From: Buxus sempervirens
Lineage: Eukaryota; Streptophyta; Magnoliopsida; Buxales; Buxaceae
Length of the DNA: 64,000 nucleotides
Direction of reading: 5' to 3'
NCBI GenBank assembly: GCA_947561395.2
Contig: OX387187.1
Coordinates: forward strand, 22,487,829-22,551,828
Part shown: one piece after another, positions 35,808 through 45,499 of the stretch
How the letters are laid out: each line of letters opens with the position of its first letter
How positions within the stretch are numbered: position 1 is the first letter of the stretch
Notes under the pieces: generated by a model
What the model saw: only the letters and a program-made list of their open reading frames with translations
Told to the model about the DNA's origin: nothing
Database searches by the model: none
Program-made: the position numbers and the translations under genes

Positions 35808-36479
35808 GAGAGGTTGGGTGGTTATTTTGGTTGTAGGCTTTAGAAGATTGGAAGTTTCTGGAGCAGAGGAGGACAAAAAGAAGGAGCTGAATTTGAGTTG
35901 GTGAAGAAGGAGGTTTTCCATTCAGATCTGAAGGAGAGAAAGAGTGTTGTCGGATTTGAAGCCAAATCTTAGAAACAACAAGTTGATTTCCAAATCTGAA
36001 TAGAGTTGATTGAATTTAGGTAAGCAATGAAGTAAATTTCGTATTTCCTCATCTGAATTAGTTGTAAAAGAAGGATCAAATCAGTTTTGTGTAGATATGA
36101 ATAAATGTAGGTGAGTTCTTATTGAAGTTCTGAATTATTTCAGTGTATTAGAAGATATTTGATCTTAGTAGCTTGGATCCGAACTCTTGAAGATTGAGTG
36201 AGCTCGAATTGGAGTTGCAGAGGTAAGTAGCACTCCTTGATTTCGGTTTTATAGCATCCAAACGAATTGGCTTCGCATACTTTGATGAACAATCGAGGAA
36301 AAGAGGATTATATTTCCAATTGTGCGAAACCTGAGATATTGTTTGGAAACTTGACTTAATTAATTAGTAGAACCTTGATTTATGGTTTAAAGATGATCTA
36401 GCATGCTTATGAATAGATTAAAATAATTAAATTTAGGTCAGAGATGAACAAACAGAAATTACAGAGAGTAAATAGCCGC

Positions 36480-36700
36480 TGTCGAAAAATTTCCAAGGAT
36501 CGCTCTAGACCAGGACGCTCAAGCGATCTTGTCAAGCGCCCCTTTTATCTTTCTTATTTTTATAGAATCGATTAAGACCGCTTGAGGAATCTCTTAAGCG
36601 GTCAATTCTTGAATTGTTTTAGCCAGATTAAAAATAAATATTGGGACGCTCAACTAGGATGCTCAAGCGATCCTATCAAGCGCCCAACTCTGAATATCAT
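36480..36700. repeat. Hairpin cassette in LTR H
   Basis: GACCGCTT (36576-36583) pairs with AAGCGGTC (36596-36603). GACGCTCAAGCGATC-type motifs recur on both sides, near 36512 and 36655, with GTCAAGCGCCC after each. Confidence 0.6.
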
Positions 36701-38150
36701 TATCTGAATTTTTGTGATGATTGCATCTTTAGGATTGTTTTTGGGCAAATCCAACTAGTGTACAAATAAGTCTGAGTTCTTTAGAAGTGATTTCCAGTGG
36801 CCGATTGAATTTATCAAATTAATTGTGGAATTTGGGCACATTCTTCTAAAACTTGTCTTAGTTTGAGAAATTAGTGAATTTATGTTCTATTTTCTGATTC
36901 TCGTTAAATTGGAAGTTTCCTACAATGGTATGAATTTCTTATAAACATATTCAAACTTTTCAAAATGCTTAGTTAAGGTTTTTTCCACTCTTTTGAGCAT
37001 ATTTAGCTTAATTTGGGATGTCAAGGTAGATTTGGAGTACTTGTTCTATTTACTTACTTGAGTTGATTTAGATACTGTTTTGATTATTGAAATTGACTTT
37101 AAGGGCATGAAATTGAGATCCTCTATGAAGGAGAGGTTTTGGTCATGATTGACTTATGATTATATGTTGTGTATATTGGTTTTCATGTTGTTATTGTTTT
37201 AAGCTATTTTGGGCAAATTAAGCTTAATATGGATCCATAGTTTAGCTAGTAAATGAATCTTGTCTATTTTGTTTGGATTAAGTCTAGTTTCCTTAATGCG
37301 TTTCCTCCATGATAGAGAGGCCTTCCATGAGGGAGTAGCTGCAGCAACTCCGTTTCTACCATGAGGATGAGGTCATATGTATTTCCACCATGAGGGTGAT
37401 GATATGGATATTTGAGATGTTGCAGTTGTTCTTAGACTGGATTGTTTGAATGCTAGGTCTTAACCATACAAAGTAGTCAAATTTCATGAGTCCCACTATC
37501 ATATATTATTTGAGATTGATATTATTGTTTGAATTTGTATTTGCTTGATATTTGAATTTATGATGGATTAGTCGAATTATTCGTGTTTATTGTTACTGCT
37601 GTATGTTTTATAACTAAACCATGATTTAGAATTAAATAAAATATGTTTAAGCATGCATGTGTTACTTGCTGGGATATTCCTATCTCATTTGTTTTTGTTT
37701 TATTTTCAAATTACGGTGAGGATGATATACAGAGGGTAGATATCCCTGTTGACTACCCCAAGTATAGGGAGGAGGATTACTATGTAAAGTAGTATTAGTA
37801 TTTTTTTTTGATTGTAGACTTTTGTTGGAGATTGTTTTGGATACTGTGAGTAATAGTTCATGTTGATATTGATTCATTTTGGATAGTAATTGGTATTAGT
37901 TGACTCTGATATGAATGGATGGATGTTTGACCATTGTATATTCATGCTTTCCTTTACTCTAATATAGATCCTATGGATTTAACTAACCCTACGGACTTGA
38001 GTTACGGTTTCATTACGTAACCCGGATCTGGGGCGTTACAATGTCTATTTTAAAAAAAAAGGCTGACTTGTAGCTTCTCACCCACCTGAGAAGCCAAGTC
38101 ATCAAGTGCCATTCCTAAAAGCTCCCAAATGTAAATGGACTCCTTGAGAG

Positions 38151-38365
38151 TGAGAATGTTTGAAAAACCCCCACACCTTTTGTGGTGAATTTATTTCATT
38201 TATATATGCATAATTACATGTTTGTATATGGTAATTACAATTGATTGATTTCAATAGAATGGAAAGAATCAATCAGATGAAATCTAGGCTACAATTATGG
38301 GTAAGAGGGAATGCAAATGGAAAGCCTTGAATTAAGGCTGAGGATCCTTACCTTGATTCTCGGCA
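38151..38365 (-). repeat. 3' LTR of the Copia element
   Basis: 215 bp; on the minus strand it runs TGCCGAGAATC ... CATTCTCA. It is 96.7 percent identical (7 differences by eye) to the LTR at 42520-42734. Confidence 0.95.
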
Positions 38366-40880
38366 CCCCCTGCAAGCTGAGCGTCGGATTTGAGCGTACG
38401 TGAAGCTTGGATCGGAAGAGTTCAAATAGAGGTTTTGACACACTTTTGGTGAAGATGTCAGCAACTTGAAAGTGAGAAGGCACATACTGAGTACGAAGCT
38501 TGCCAGCAAGAACAAGTTCACGTAGAAAGTGATAGTCGAGCTCAACATGCTTGGCCTGTTTGTGAGAAACCGGATTGGAGCTCAAGAAGATGGCACTCTT
38601 GTTGTCATATAGAAGGAGGGGCCACTGTGGAACGGAAACTTTGAGGTCACTAAGGAGATACGTGAGCCATAGAAGTTCAGTGGCAGTGAAAGCCAAAGCA
38701 CAATACTCAGATTCACAGCTGGAGCGAGAAACTGTAGGTTGCTTCTTGGCACTCCAAGAAACCAAGTTGCCACCAAGATAAATAGAGTAACCAGAGGTAG
38801 AGCGGCGAGTATCAGGGCAGCCTGCCCAATCTACGTCTGAGTAAGCAAGTAAAGCACCAGGAGCAGCAAATGGATGAAAAGTAAGGCCATAGTGGAGTGT
38901 GCCTTTGACATAGCGAAGAATACGTTTGACAGCAAGAAAGTGATCTTCAGTCAGGGAGTGGAGAAATTGACTGACGGAGTTGACAGCATGAGCAATATCC
39001 GGGCGAGTGATGGTCAAGTATTGGAGAGCATCAACTAGAGATCTGTAAAGTGTGGGATCTGAGAACAAAGGACCATCAACAGATAGGTGCTGAGAAATGA
39101 CCATGGGAGTGTGAACAGGTTTGCTATCAAGAAGCTGAGCTCATGTAAGAATGTCCTGTGCATATTTGAGCTGACTGATGAAGAGGCCGTCAGAGATGGT
39201 TGTACCTTCAAGACCAAGAAAGTAACTGAGAGAACCCAAATCCTTAGTGGCAAACTTAGAATTAAGTTTGCATGTAAAACTGGCAAGAAGAGATGAGTTG
39301 TTGCTTGTAAGAATGATGTCATCAACATAGAGAAGCAGATAAAGTATGTCAGACTGCTTATGAAAAACAAATAATGAGGGGTTTGCACGACTGCAAACAA
39401 ACCCAAGTTGGATGAGAAAAGAGCTGAGGCGCTGAAACCAAGCACGAGGAGCTTGCTTAAGACCATAGAGAGCTTTCTGCAATTGACAGACATGATGAGG
39501 AAAGCGAGGGTCAATATACCCAGGGGGCTGCTCCATATAAACAGACTTAGTGAGATGGCCATTGAGAAACGCATTTTTGACATCCAGTTGACGAAGAGGC
39601 CATTTGTTGGTCACAGCAAGAGAGAGGACAACACGGATTGTGGTAGCCTTGATGACAGGACTAAAGGTGTCAGTGTAGTCTAGACCATGTACCTGTGTAT
39701 ATCCTTTGGCAACAAGACGGGCTTTGAGACGATTGATAGATCCGTCGGGCAAATATTTCGTCCGAAACACCCATTTGGAACCCACAATGTTGGTGTTGGG
39801 GGGTCGAGGAACCAAAATCTAGGTACGATTGTGTTGCAGCGCTTGAACTTCTTCATCCATGGCAGCAAGCCAAGTAGGATTTTTAGCAGCAGATTTGAAA
39901 CCTTTAGGCTCAGTGGAAGCAAGAAGAGCAGAAAGAAGCCTAGAGGAACCTACAAGTCCGAGATGTGTCGGGTGACGTGTTTTGAAGATACCTGCTTTGG
40001 CTCTTGTGAGCATGGGATGAGAACCCAATGAGGTAGCTACAATGGGAGTGTGATCAACAAGGGGTAACTTTGTGACAAGTTCTGGAGAAGCCGGCCTGAA
40101 GTCCGAGTGTGACAGAGATGAACTTGTAGGAGAATTAGCTACCTGCATAGATTCATCCATTGAATCAGTACAAATAATACACGGGGTGGATCCAGATTGA
40201 GGAATGTGTCGGGAGGGTGGTGCAGGGGATGGCGGAGGCATGTTTATGAGAGGGAGACTGGATTCCAAGAAATTTGAGATTTGGAGAGAGGGTATTGGTT
40301 GAGCTTGAGAAGTATGGTGAAAGGGAAAATTGTTTTCATCAAATTGGGCATGGCGGGTGACATAGAGTCTGGAGGTGGTGGGGTCAAGACAACGAAAACC
40401 TTTATAAGATGGATTATAACCCATAAAAATGCAAGGAATGCTATGAAGGGAGAACTTGTTGGTCATGTAATCACGTAAACAAGGATAAACACGACGACCA
40501 AATGGATGAAAGTTTTCATAATTAGGAGTGGAACCATATAGAAGCTCAAATGGTGACTTACCTTAGAGAAGTAGTGTGGGCAACCGGTTGATGATGTAAG
40601 CCGCAGTGCTAAAGGCGTCAACCCAAAAATGAGTGGGAATGTGAGAATGAAAAAGGAGGGCCAGACCTATTTCAGTTACATGATGATGTTTCCTTTCTGC
40701 ACGATCGTTTTGTGCGGGTGTATATGGGCAAGAGAGTTGATGATGAATGGTAGAGGTACTAAGGTGTGCTTTAAAGCAGTTATTGGTGAATTCTGCACCA
40801 CCGTCACTTTGAAAAATCTTGATACAAGTAGAATGTTGATTCTCCACAAATTTTTGAAATTGAATAAAGGTACTAAAGAA
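38295..40880 (-). pseudogene. Copia pol: integrase end, reverse transcriptase, RNase H
   Basis: Minus strand, one frame from about 40847 to 38295, interrupted by stops at about 40563, 39816 and 39138. It holds integrase core (KIFQSDGGAEFTNNCF, YTPAQNDRAERKHH), RT ([30 protein letters not shown], catalytic [13 protein letters not shown]) and RNase H (DWAGCPDTRRSTSGYSIYL, SRSSCESEYCALA, ADIFTKSVS). In the RNase H block, YSDVDWAG has valine where YSDADWAG is usual. It is joined upstream, after a frameshift near 40870, to the integrase N-terminal part. Confidence 0.92.
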
Positions 40881-41261
40881 TTAAGATTTCAATTTCAATT
40901 TCAATGGGTAAAGCCAAGTGAATCGGGAATAATCGTCAATAAATAAAGCATAGTATGCAAAACCCGAATTTGACTTTACAGGAGATGGGCCCCATAAATC
41001 ACAATGACTGAGATCTAACACCTTTGAAGATCGATGTTCATTATGAGAATAGGGCAAACGGTGGCTCTTTGCAATGTGACAGGTACTACGTAACACTGGA
41101 GATGGCAATAAGGAAGTAAGATGAAGCTGTCCTTTTTTATTTAGAAAAGAAATAACAAAATGATTCACATGGCCAAGACGAGCATGCCAGAGATCATATG
41201 AAGCATGAAGAGACTTATTTTTGAGAACAGAAACGAAAGCTGAATTGTCGCGTTCTAGCAC
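40881..41261 (-). pseudogene. Copia integrase N-terminal part
   Basis: Minus strand. It holds the GAG-pre-integrase zinc motif (LWHARLGHVN, then CHIAKSHRLPYS) and the start of the catalytic core (LSHCDLWGPSPVKSNSGFAYY, FIDDYSRFTWLYPL). A frameshift separates it from gag-protease (near 41265) and another from the rest of pol (near 40870). Metal-binding histidines are present, but one expected Cys of the HHCC motif reads Ser in CHIAKSHR. Confidence 0.85.
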
Positions 41262-42466
41262 ATATAGGCCGCCATTTGAACAGTTAAAGAATTGTTAGTA
41301 AAGGTGATGGATAATGGAAAATCAGTTGTTAATTTATTGACGGACAAAAGGTTTTTATTGATATGAGGGACAACCAGAACATCTAACAGTAGGAAATCAG
41401 GGGATTGAGAAAGTTTACCAGTGTCGGTAATGGGTAGAGATGCACCATTCCTGACAATAACGCAATCCTTACCCGTGTAAGAAGTGGACTGATCCAAGCA
41501 GGATTCAGTAGGAGTCATATGAGCCGATGCCCCTATGTCTATAAACCAATCGGAGACTTCATTGCCAGAAAGAGAGCACGAGGAATGAAAAGCTTCAGCG
41601 AGTTGAGCTTCAGGGGTATGACCATTGCGTTCATACCGTTGCCGGCACCGGTCCGCATAGTGACCTTCCACTCGACAGATTTGGCAACGTGGGGTTCGTC
41701 TGCCAGAGGAGCGGCCCTGTCCTCGTCCATGGCCGCCAGTCCGAGGGTGTTGATTGCGGGAAGAGAAGCTTCGCTGGTTCGACTTCGCTATGTTGTGAGT
41801 ACTAGCGGCGAACGCTGCAGGGGACGGTGTAGCCAGCTCCAAGGATTTTTGAAAAATCTCAAAACTCTCTGCTTTTGGCACAAGATCGGCAAAACAGGGC
41901 AAAGGGGTGAGGGCCATTTGGGTCATGGAGAATCTTGAGAACTCCGAGCCAAGACCGCGGAGGAACCAGTGAACTTTGTCAGTGCCGTCAACAGGGTGTC
42001 CGATTGCATGTAGTTGATCGCAGATAGCTTTGAAGGCACAGGCGTACTCCGAGACAGATCGGGTGCTGCGTTTCATCAGTTGCAGGTCATCCTTGAGATG
42101 AATTTCACGGGCTTTGGAGCGGTGGGTGAAGGTGTTCTCTAAGGCAACCCACACCTCTTGCGAAGTGGAAAGACCGACAACTTCAGCCATGGCTTCCTCG
42201 GTGAGGGAGGACAGCAGAAGATTGAGGAGACGTTGATCGGTATGTTTCCATGCCACATGCTTGATGTTTGGTGTCTGAGAGTTTTCAGGGGTGAAACGGG
42301 GTGGGGTTTCTATAGTGCCATCCACATAGCCGATTAGTTCTTGACTTTCTAGGAGGGGAAGCAATTGACTCTTCCATAGGAGATAGTTGGAAGAGGATAG
42401 TTTGATTGTAACCATGTGGATGAGAGTGTTGAAGGGAAGAAGGGTAGAGGAGGGTTCGGCAGCCAT
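41255..42466 (-). CDS. Copia gag and protease
   Basis: 403 codons, open. The N-terminus has the Copia gag motif (KLSSSNYLLWKSQLLPLL, residues 22-39). A UBN2-type gag region follows to about residue 210. The zinc knuckle CQICRVEGHYADRC (261-274) fits CX2CX4HX4C. Protease has WFIDIGASAHMT, with catalytic Asp310; the usual DSG is DIG here, which may impair it. The frame ends early just before the integrase block, because of a frameshift. Confidence 0.9.
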   Translation of the reverse strand: MAAEPSSTLLPFNTLIHMVTIKLSSSNYLLWKSQLLPLLESQELIGYVDGTIETPPRFTPENSQTPNIKHVAWKHTDQRLLNLLLSSLTEEAMAEVVGLSTSQEVWVALENTFTHRSKAREIHLKDDLQLMKRSTRSVSEYACAFKAICDQLHAIGHPVDGTDKVHWFLRGLGSEFSRFSMTQMALTPLPCFADLVPKAESFEIFQKSLELATPSPAAFAASTHNIAKSNQRSFSSRNQHPRTGGHGRGQGRSSGRRTPRCQICRVEGHYADRCRQRYERNGHTPEAQLAEAFHSSCSLSGNEVSDWFIDIGASAHMTPTESCLDQSTSYTGKDCVIVRNGASLPITDTGKLSQSPDFLLLDVLVVPHINKNLLSVNKLTTDFPLSITFTNNSLTVQMAAYMC

Positions 42467-42505
42467 GGGAAGGGAGAAAGGATCAAGAGATGGATGTTAT
42501 CTGTA

Positions 42506-42519
42506 TGGCTTTGATACCA
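42506..42519 (-). other. Copia primer binding site
   Basis: The minus strand reads TGGTATCAAAGCCA directly after the 5' LTR. It matches the initiator methionine tRNA site typical of Copia (TGGTATCAGAGC) with one change. Confidence 0.85.
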
Positions 42520-42734
42520 TGAGAATGTTTGAAAAACCACCACACCTTTTGTGGTGAATTGATTTCATTTATATATGCATAATTACATGTTTGTATATGG
42601 TAATTACAATTGATTGATTTCAATAGAATGGAAAGAATCATTCAGATGAAATCAAGGCTACAACTATGGGTAAGAGGGAATGCAAATGGAAAGCCTTGAA
42701 TTAAGGCTGAGGATCCTTAGCTTGATTCTCGACA
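42520..42734 (-). repeat. 5' LTR of the Copia element
   Basis: 215 bp; on the minus strand TGTCGAGAATC ... CATTCTCA. Partner of 38151-38365. Confidence 0.95.
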
Positions 42735-43650
42735 GAGAGCATAATCTTCAGTCCTAGGATAGTTAACACCATACGGCCTCCATTCACTACTTCTTCCGAG
42801 CAGAATCTCAGAAACATAGAAAAATCCTTTTGATATTGCTCCAGGTACGCTTTAATCACGCATGCTGGGCTTGTCTTGCTGATAAATATGTTCCCTTTGT
42901 TGCCGTCTAGCCCTTGAGGAACCTGTCGTTTTGAAACAATAATATGATTTCATTTATATATCACTGTAGTTAATTAAGTAAGGATTTAAGAAAGTTTCAT
43001 AGAATCATGACCTGTGATAGCCATTGAAGACTGTAGGAAGAATGAACAAACTGCAGACTGTTTCTGATGAAAAGCCTACCATAGAAGGAACCAGGAACAC
43101 CGGCAACAAAACAGTGGCCAAAAGCACCCCCTTTGTTATTCCTCAGTAGCTCATAGAAAGTTGGCAAAGACATAAAAATGTTATTGAAATCGTTTCCAGG
43201 AAGATCATTTAGAAACACTTGAAAATCTGGTGATTGATGACCCATTTCACAGCGTTTCCTGTGGACAACCTCCATAAGTTCAGATACCACCAAGAAGGTG
43301 TTGGGACCAGAACAGCAACCCAAGTCAGCAACGGCTATGCTCTTGGGCATGGTTGTGCTGCAGAGATCTAGAATGGATTCTTCTCTAGTGGGTTTTGTCT
43401 TGAAAATCACCTCTTTCTGCAAAGACGAATATTGGATTTAACATAAGTATTCTTGATCAAATAATTAAATATGTAAGTGTTCAACCTCCATGGGGAATGA
43501 GAACCTACCTGTAGTAGGGAGTTATCAGCATAACTGGTTTCCCCAACCCCACCATTCATATGGAGAACTTGAACAACCTCCATTGATTTTCTTTCTTCTT
43601 GTACTTGGGATTCTTTTTGCCTTTGAGTCCAATGTTGCTGCATGGTTTCC

Positions 43651-43660
43651 CTTCTTATAG
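43651..43660 (-). promoter_or_regulatory. Possible TATA box of the SABATH pseudogene
   Basis: The minus strand reads GGCTATAAGAAGGG about 70 bp before the ATG at 43583. In the intact copy the homologous place reads TTATAGAAG with about 16 bases missing, so the two promoters differ here. Confidence 0.4.
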
Positions 43661-44954
43661 CCTAAAACTTCGGGTGAGATGTGATGCATTCCAAATCACG
43701 ATTGTTCTTTTTACTCTTTTTTTTTATGCTTCCTTCTTTTTGGAAGTTTCCTATTTCGCAGGAAAAACAAAAGTTTGGTATCCATGTCTAGTTTCGGGTG
43801 ATATGTGACCATGATCATGAGTTCATGACCACATCCAATATCACTTGATCTGACTTAGCCAAAAGGGTCGAGAAGGTTTTCACCATCCACTATCACACAA
43901 CCATTTTAGAAATAGCTTGATCATCCTTCCAAATTTGTTGACAACTCAAAGATCGTGAAAAATCTTAATCAATTTCTTCAATCTTTCTTAGATAGTTGGG
44001 TTCGTTCGTAAAATGTCTGAAATGCTACAATGGCAATAATTTGAATACTGCAACCTTGTTTAGTATTAGCTAGAAGCCAAAAATCGGGAGTAATCCTCAC
44101 TTTCAAGTTTCATACCAACTGATATATATCACATAGATTTTTCTGAGGCATTCCTTGTATGGAGCATATGCTTCAACGCCATTGAAGGTTGCAATCTTAT
44201 GGCATATTATTCAAGGCACTTGGAACCTTATGAAGTGAATTACCCATGCATGACTTAAAAGGGAATTTTTAGTCTCATTCTATGAAATTTATTTACATCC
44301 CATGACCAGAGTGTAGACATCATCTCGAGCAGTCCCCCTTAAGTGCCCCGCAACCATAAGATTTCTCATTGTTTCTAAAACAATATTTATATACACAAAT
44401 CTCTTAATCATTAAGTTTTAACAAAGGTACTAGAAAAAAATCTAATGCAAAAATGGGATTGCTCGAGATGAAATCTCCGCTTAGGCCAGCTTGGTAATGC
44501 CTACATCTAGTGGGAGTAATGCCAGACGGGACTGGTGTGCTGTCCTTTTGTGTATATGTTCGAATGAAAGTCTCAGCCAGCTTGGTAATGCCTACATGGA
44601 AAAATGATGCAAAATTATAGTTCAAATGTATATTGAATAATGAATGCCATCACTTGAAGATTCGGTTTTAGACAGATACACATAAAAGTAAGAAGTAAAA
44701 AGTAGGAGAGCTTCAACTATAAATGTGAACATAATCAAACGATGAATGTGGGAACTAATGCCATGACCGCAAGGTTTTGCGTGAAGCATGCATGGACTAA
44801 ATTAATCTTGGCATTCGTATCCAATACAGGGAAAAAGTGAAGTAAGAAGGAGAGAGTTTCAGCTAAAAAATTGGAAAAATGGTGAATAAAAGCTGGTAAT
44901 TTTTTTTTCTCCTTTAAATATTCACAGATGCGGTTGCTGCTGCTCCTGTTAGAG
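43661..44954. other. Upstream region of the SABATH pseudogene
   Basis: No gene is recognised. An exact 21-bp direct repeat, CCAGCTTGGTAATGCCTACAT split here as CCAGCTTGGT and AATGCCTACAT, lies at 44486-44506 and 44577-44597. The minus strand between them can be read in one frame without stops, but matches nothing I know. Confidence 0.4.
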
Positions 44955-44977
44955 GCACACTACAAGAAATATGCCTT

Positions 44978-45490
44978 TTTGCAACGAAACTATTTGCAAC
45001 GATTTAAAAGTCCTTGCCATAAAGCAGTTATTTGCCACAATTTTCCAGATCGTTGCGAATATATAACTATTTGCAACGGTGTGTATAATCGTGGCAAATA
45101 CACAATTATTTGCAACGAAATACCCTTTGTTGCAAATGTTCATTGCAAAAACTGTTAATTATGACCAATACATTTCCAACAACGTAGAAGTCGTTGCAAA
45201 AAAATAGTTATTTACAACAATTTATAGAATCGTGGCAAATACGTAACTATTTGCAACGCAATACTCATTGTTGCAAATGTTAGTTGCAAAAATTATTATT
45301 TGTGACCATATATTTGTAACGACATAAAAATCGTTGCAAACAAATAATTATTTACAACAATTTATAGGGTTGTTACAAATACACAGCTATTTGCAACAAC
45401 ATACTCTTCGTTGCAAATGTTCGTTGTAAAAAAAGTTGCAAATACATAATTATTTGCAACAAAATACACTTGGTTGCAACTATTCACTAT
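44978..45490. repeat. Left subterminal repeat block of the CACTA element
   Basis: Many copies of TATTTGCAACG, GTTGCAAAT and GTGGCAAATAC occur in both orientations. In En/Spm such arrays bind the TNPA-like protein; that role is inferred here. Confidence 0.85.
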
Positions 45491-45499
45491 AAAAAAAGT

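Larger units (their letters stand above)
35498..38040 (+). mobile_element. Solo LTR H in intron 3 of the SABATH pseudogene
   Basis: It begins TGTAAAATCCTG and ends CCGGATCTGGGGCGTTACA, with target duplication ATGTC at 35493-35497 and 38041-38045. Flanks join as AATAGACAT / GACATAGACTC, matching intron 3 of the intact copy. It is homologous to LTRs 0 and I. It contains a TA microsatellite (about 35682-35708) and a hairpin pair GACCGCTT / AAGCGGTC (36576-36603). No coding sequence is present. Confidence 0.93.
38151..42734 (-). mobile_element. Copia retrotransposon with both LTRs
   Basis: 4584 bp, minus orientation. LTRs of 215 bp lie at 38151-38365 and 42520-42734, differing at 7 positions with no indels. 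The target duplication is GAGAG at 38146-38150 and 42735-42739. The primer site TGGTATCAAAGCC adjoins the 5' LTR and fits initiator methionine tRNA, as in most plant Copia elements. The polypurine tract GCAGGGGG adjoins the 3' LTR. Domain order is gag, protease, integrase, RT, RNase H. Frameshifts and three stops make it non-autonomous. It sits in exon 3 of the SABATH pseudogene. Confidence 0.97.
35133..43583 (-). pseudogene. SABATH methyltransferase pseudogene
   Basis: Minus-strand exons: 43583-43509 (starts [18 protein letters not shown]), 43416-43012 (SAM site DLGCCSGPN), 42922-42735 joined to 38145-38086, and a remnant 35468-35133 ending KRERYYNHAI. Lesions are a Copia element in exon 3, solo LTR H in intron 3, a 7-bp deletion in exon 3 (near 42757-42765), and a deletion of about 0.5 kb that removed the rest of intron 3 and the first 20 or so codons of exon 4. 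The family makes methyl esters of small acids such as salicylate, benzoate or jasmonate, using S-adenosylmethionine. It is a close, inverted copy of the intact gene at 57124. The residue before the second conserved Trp is Gln (SYSLQWLSQ). Confidence 0.93.
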
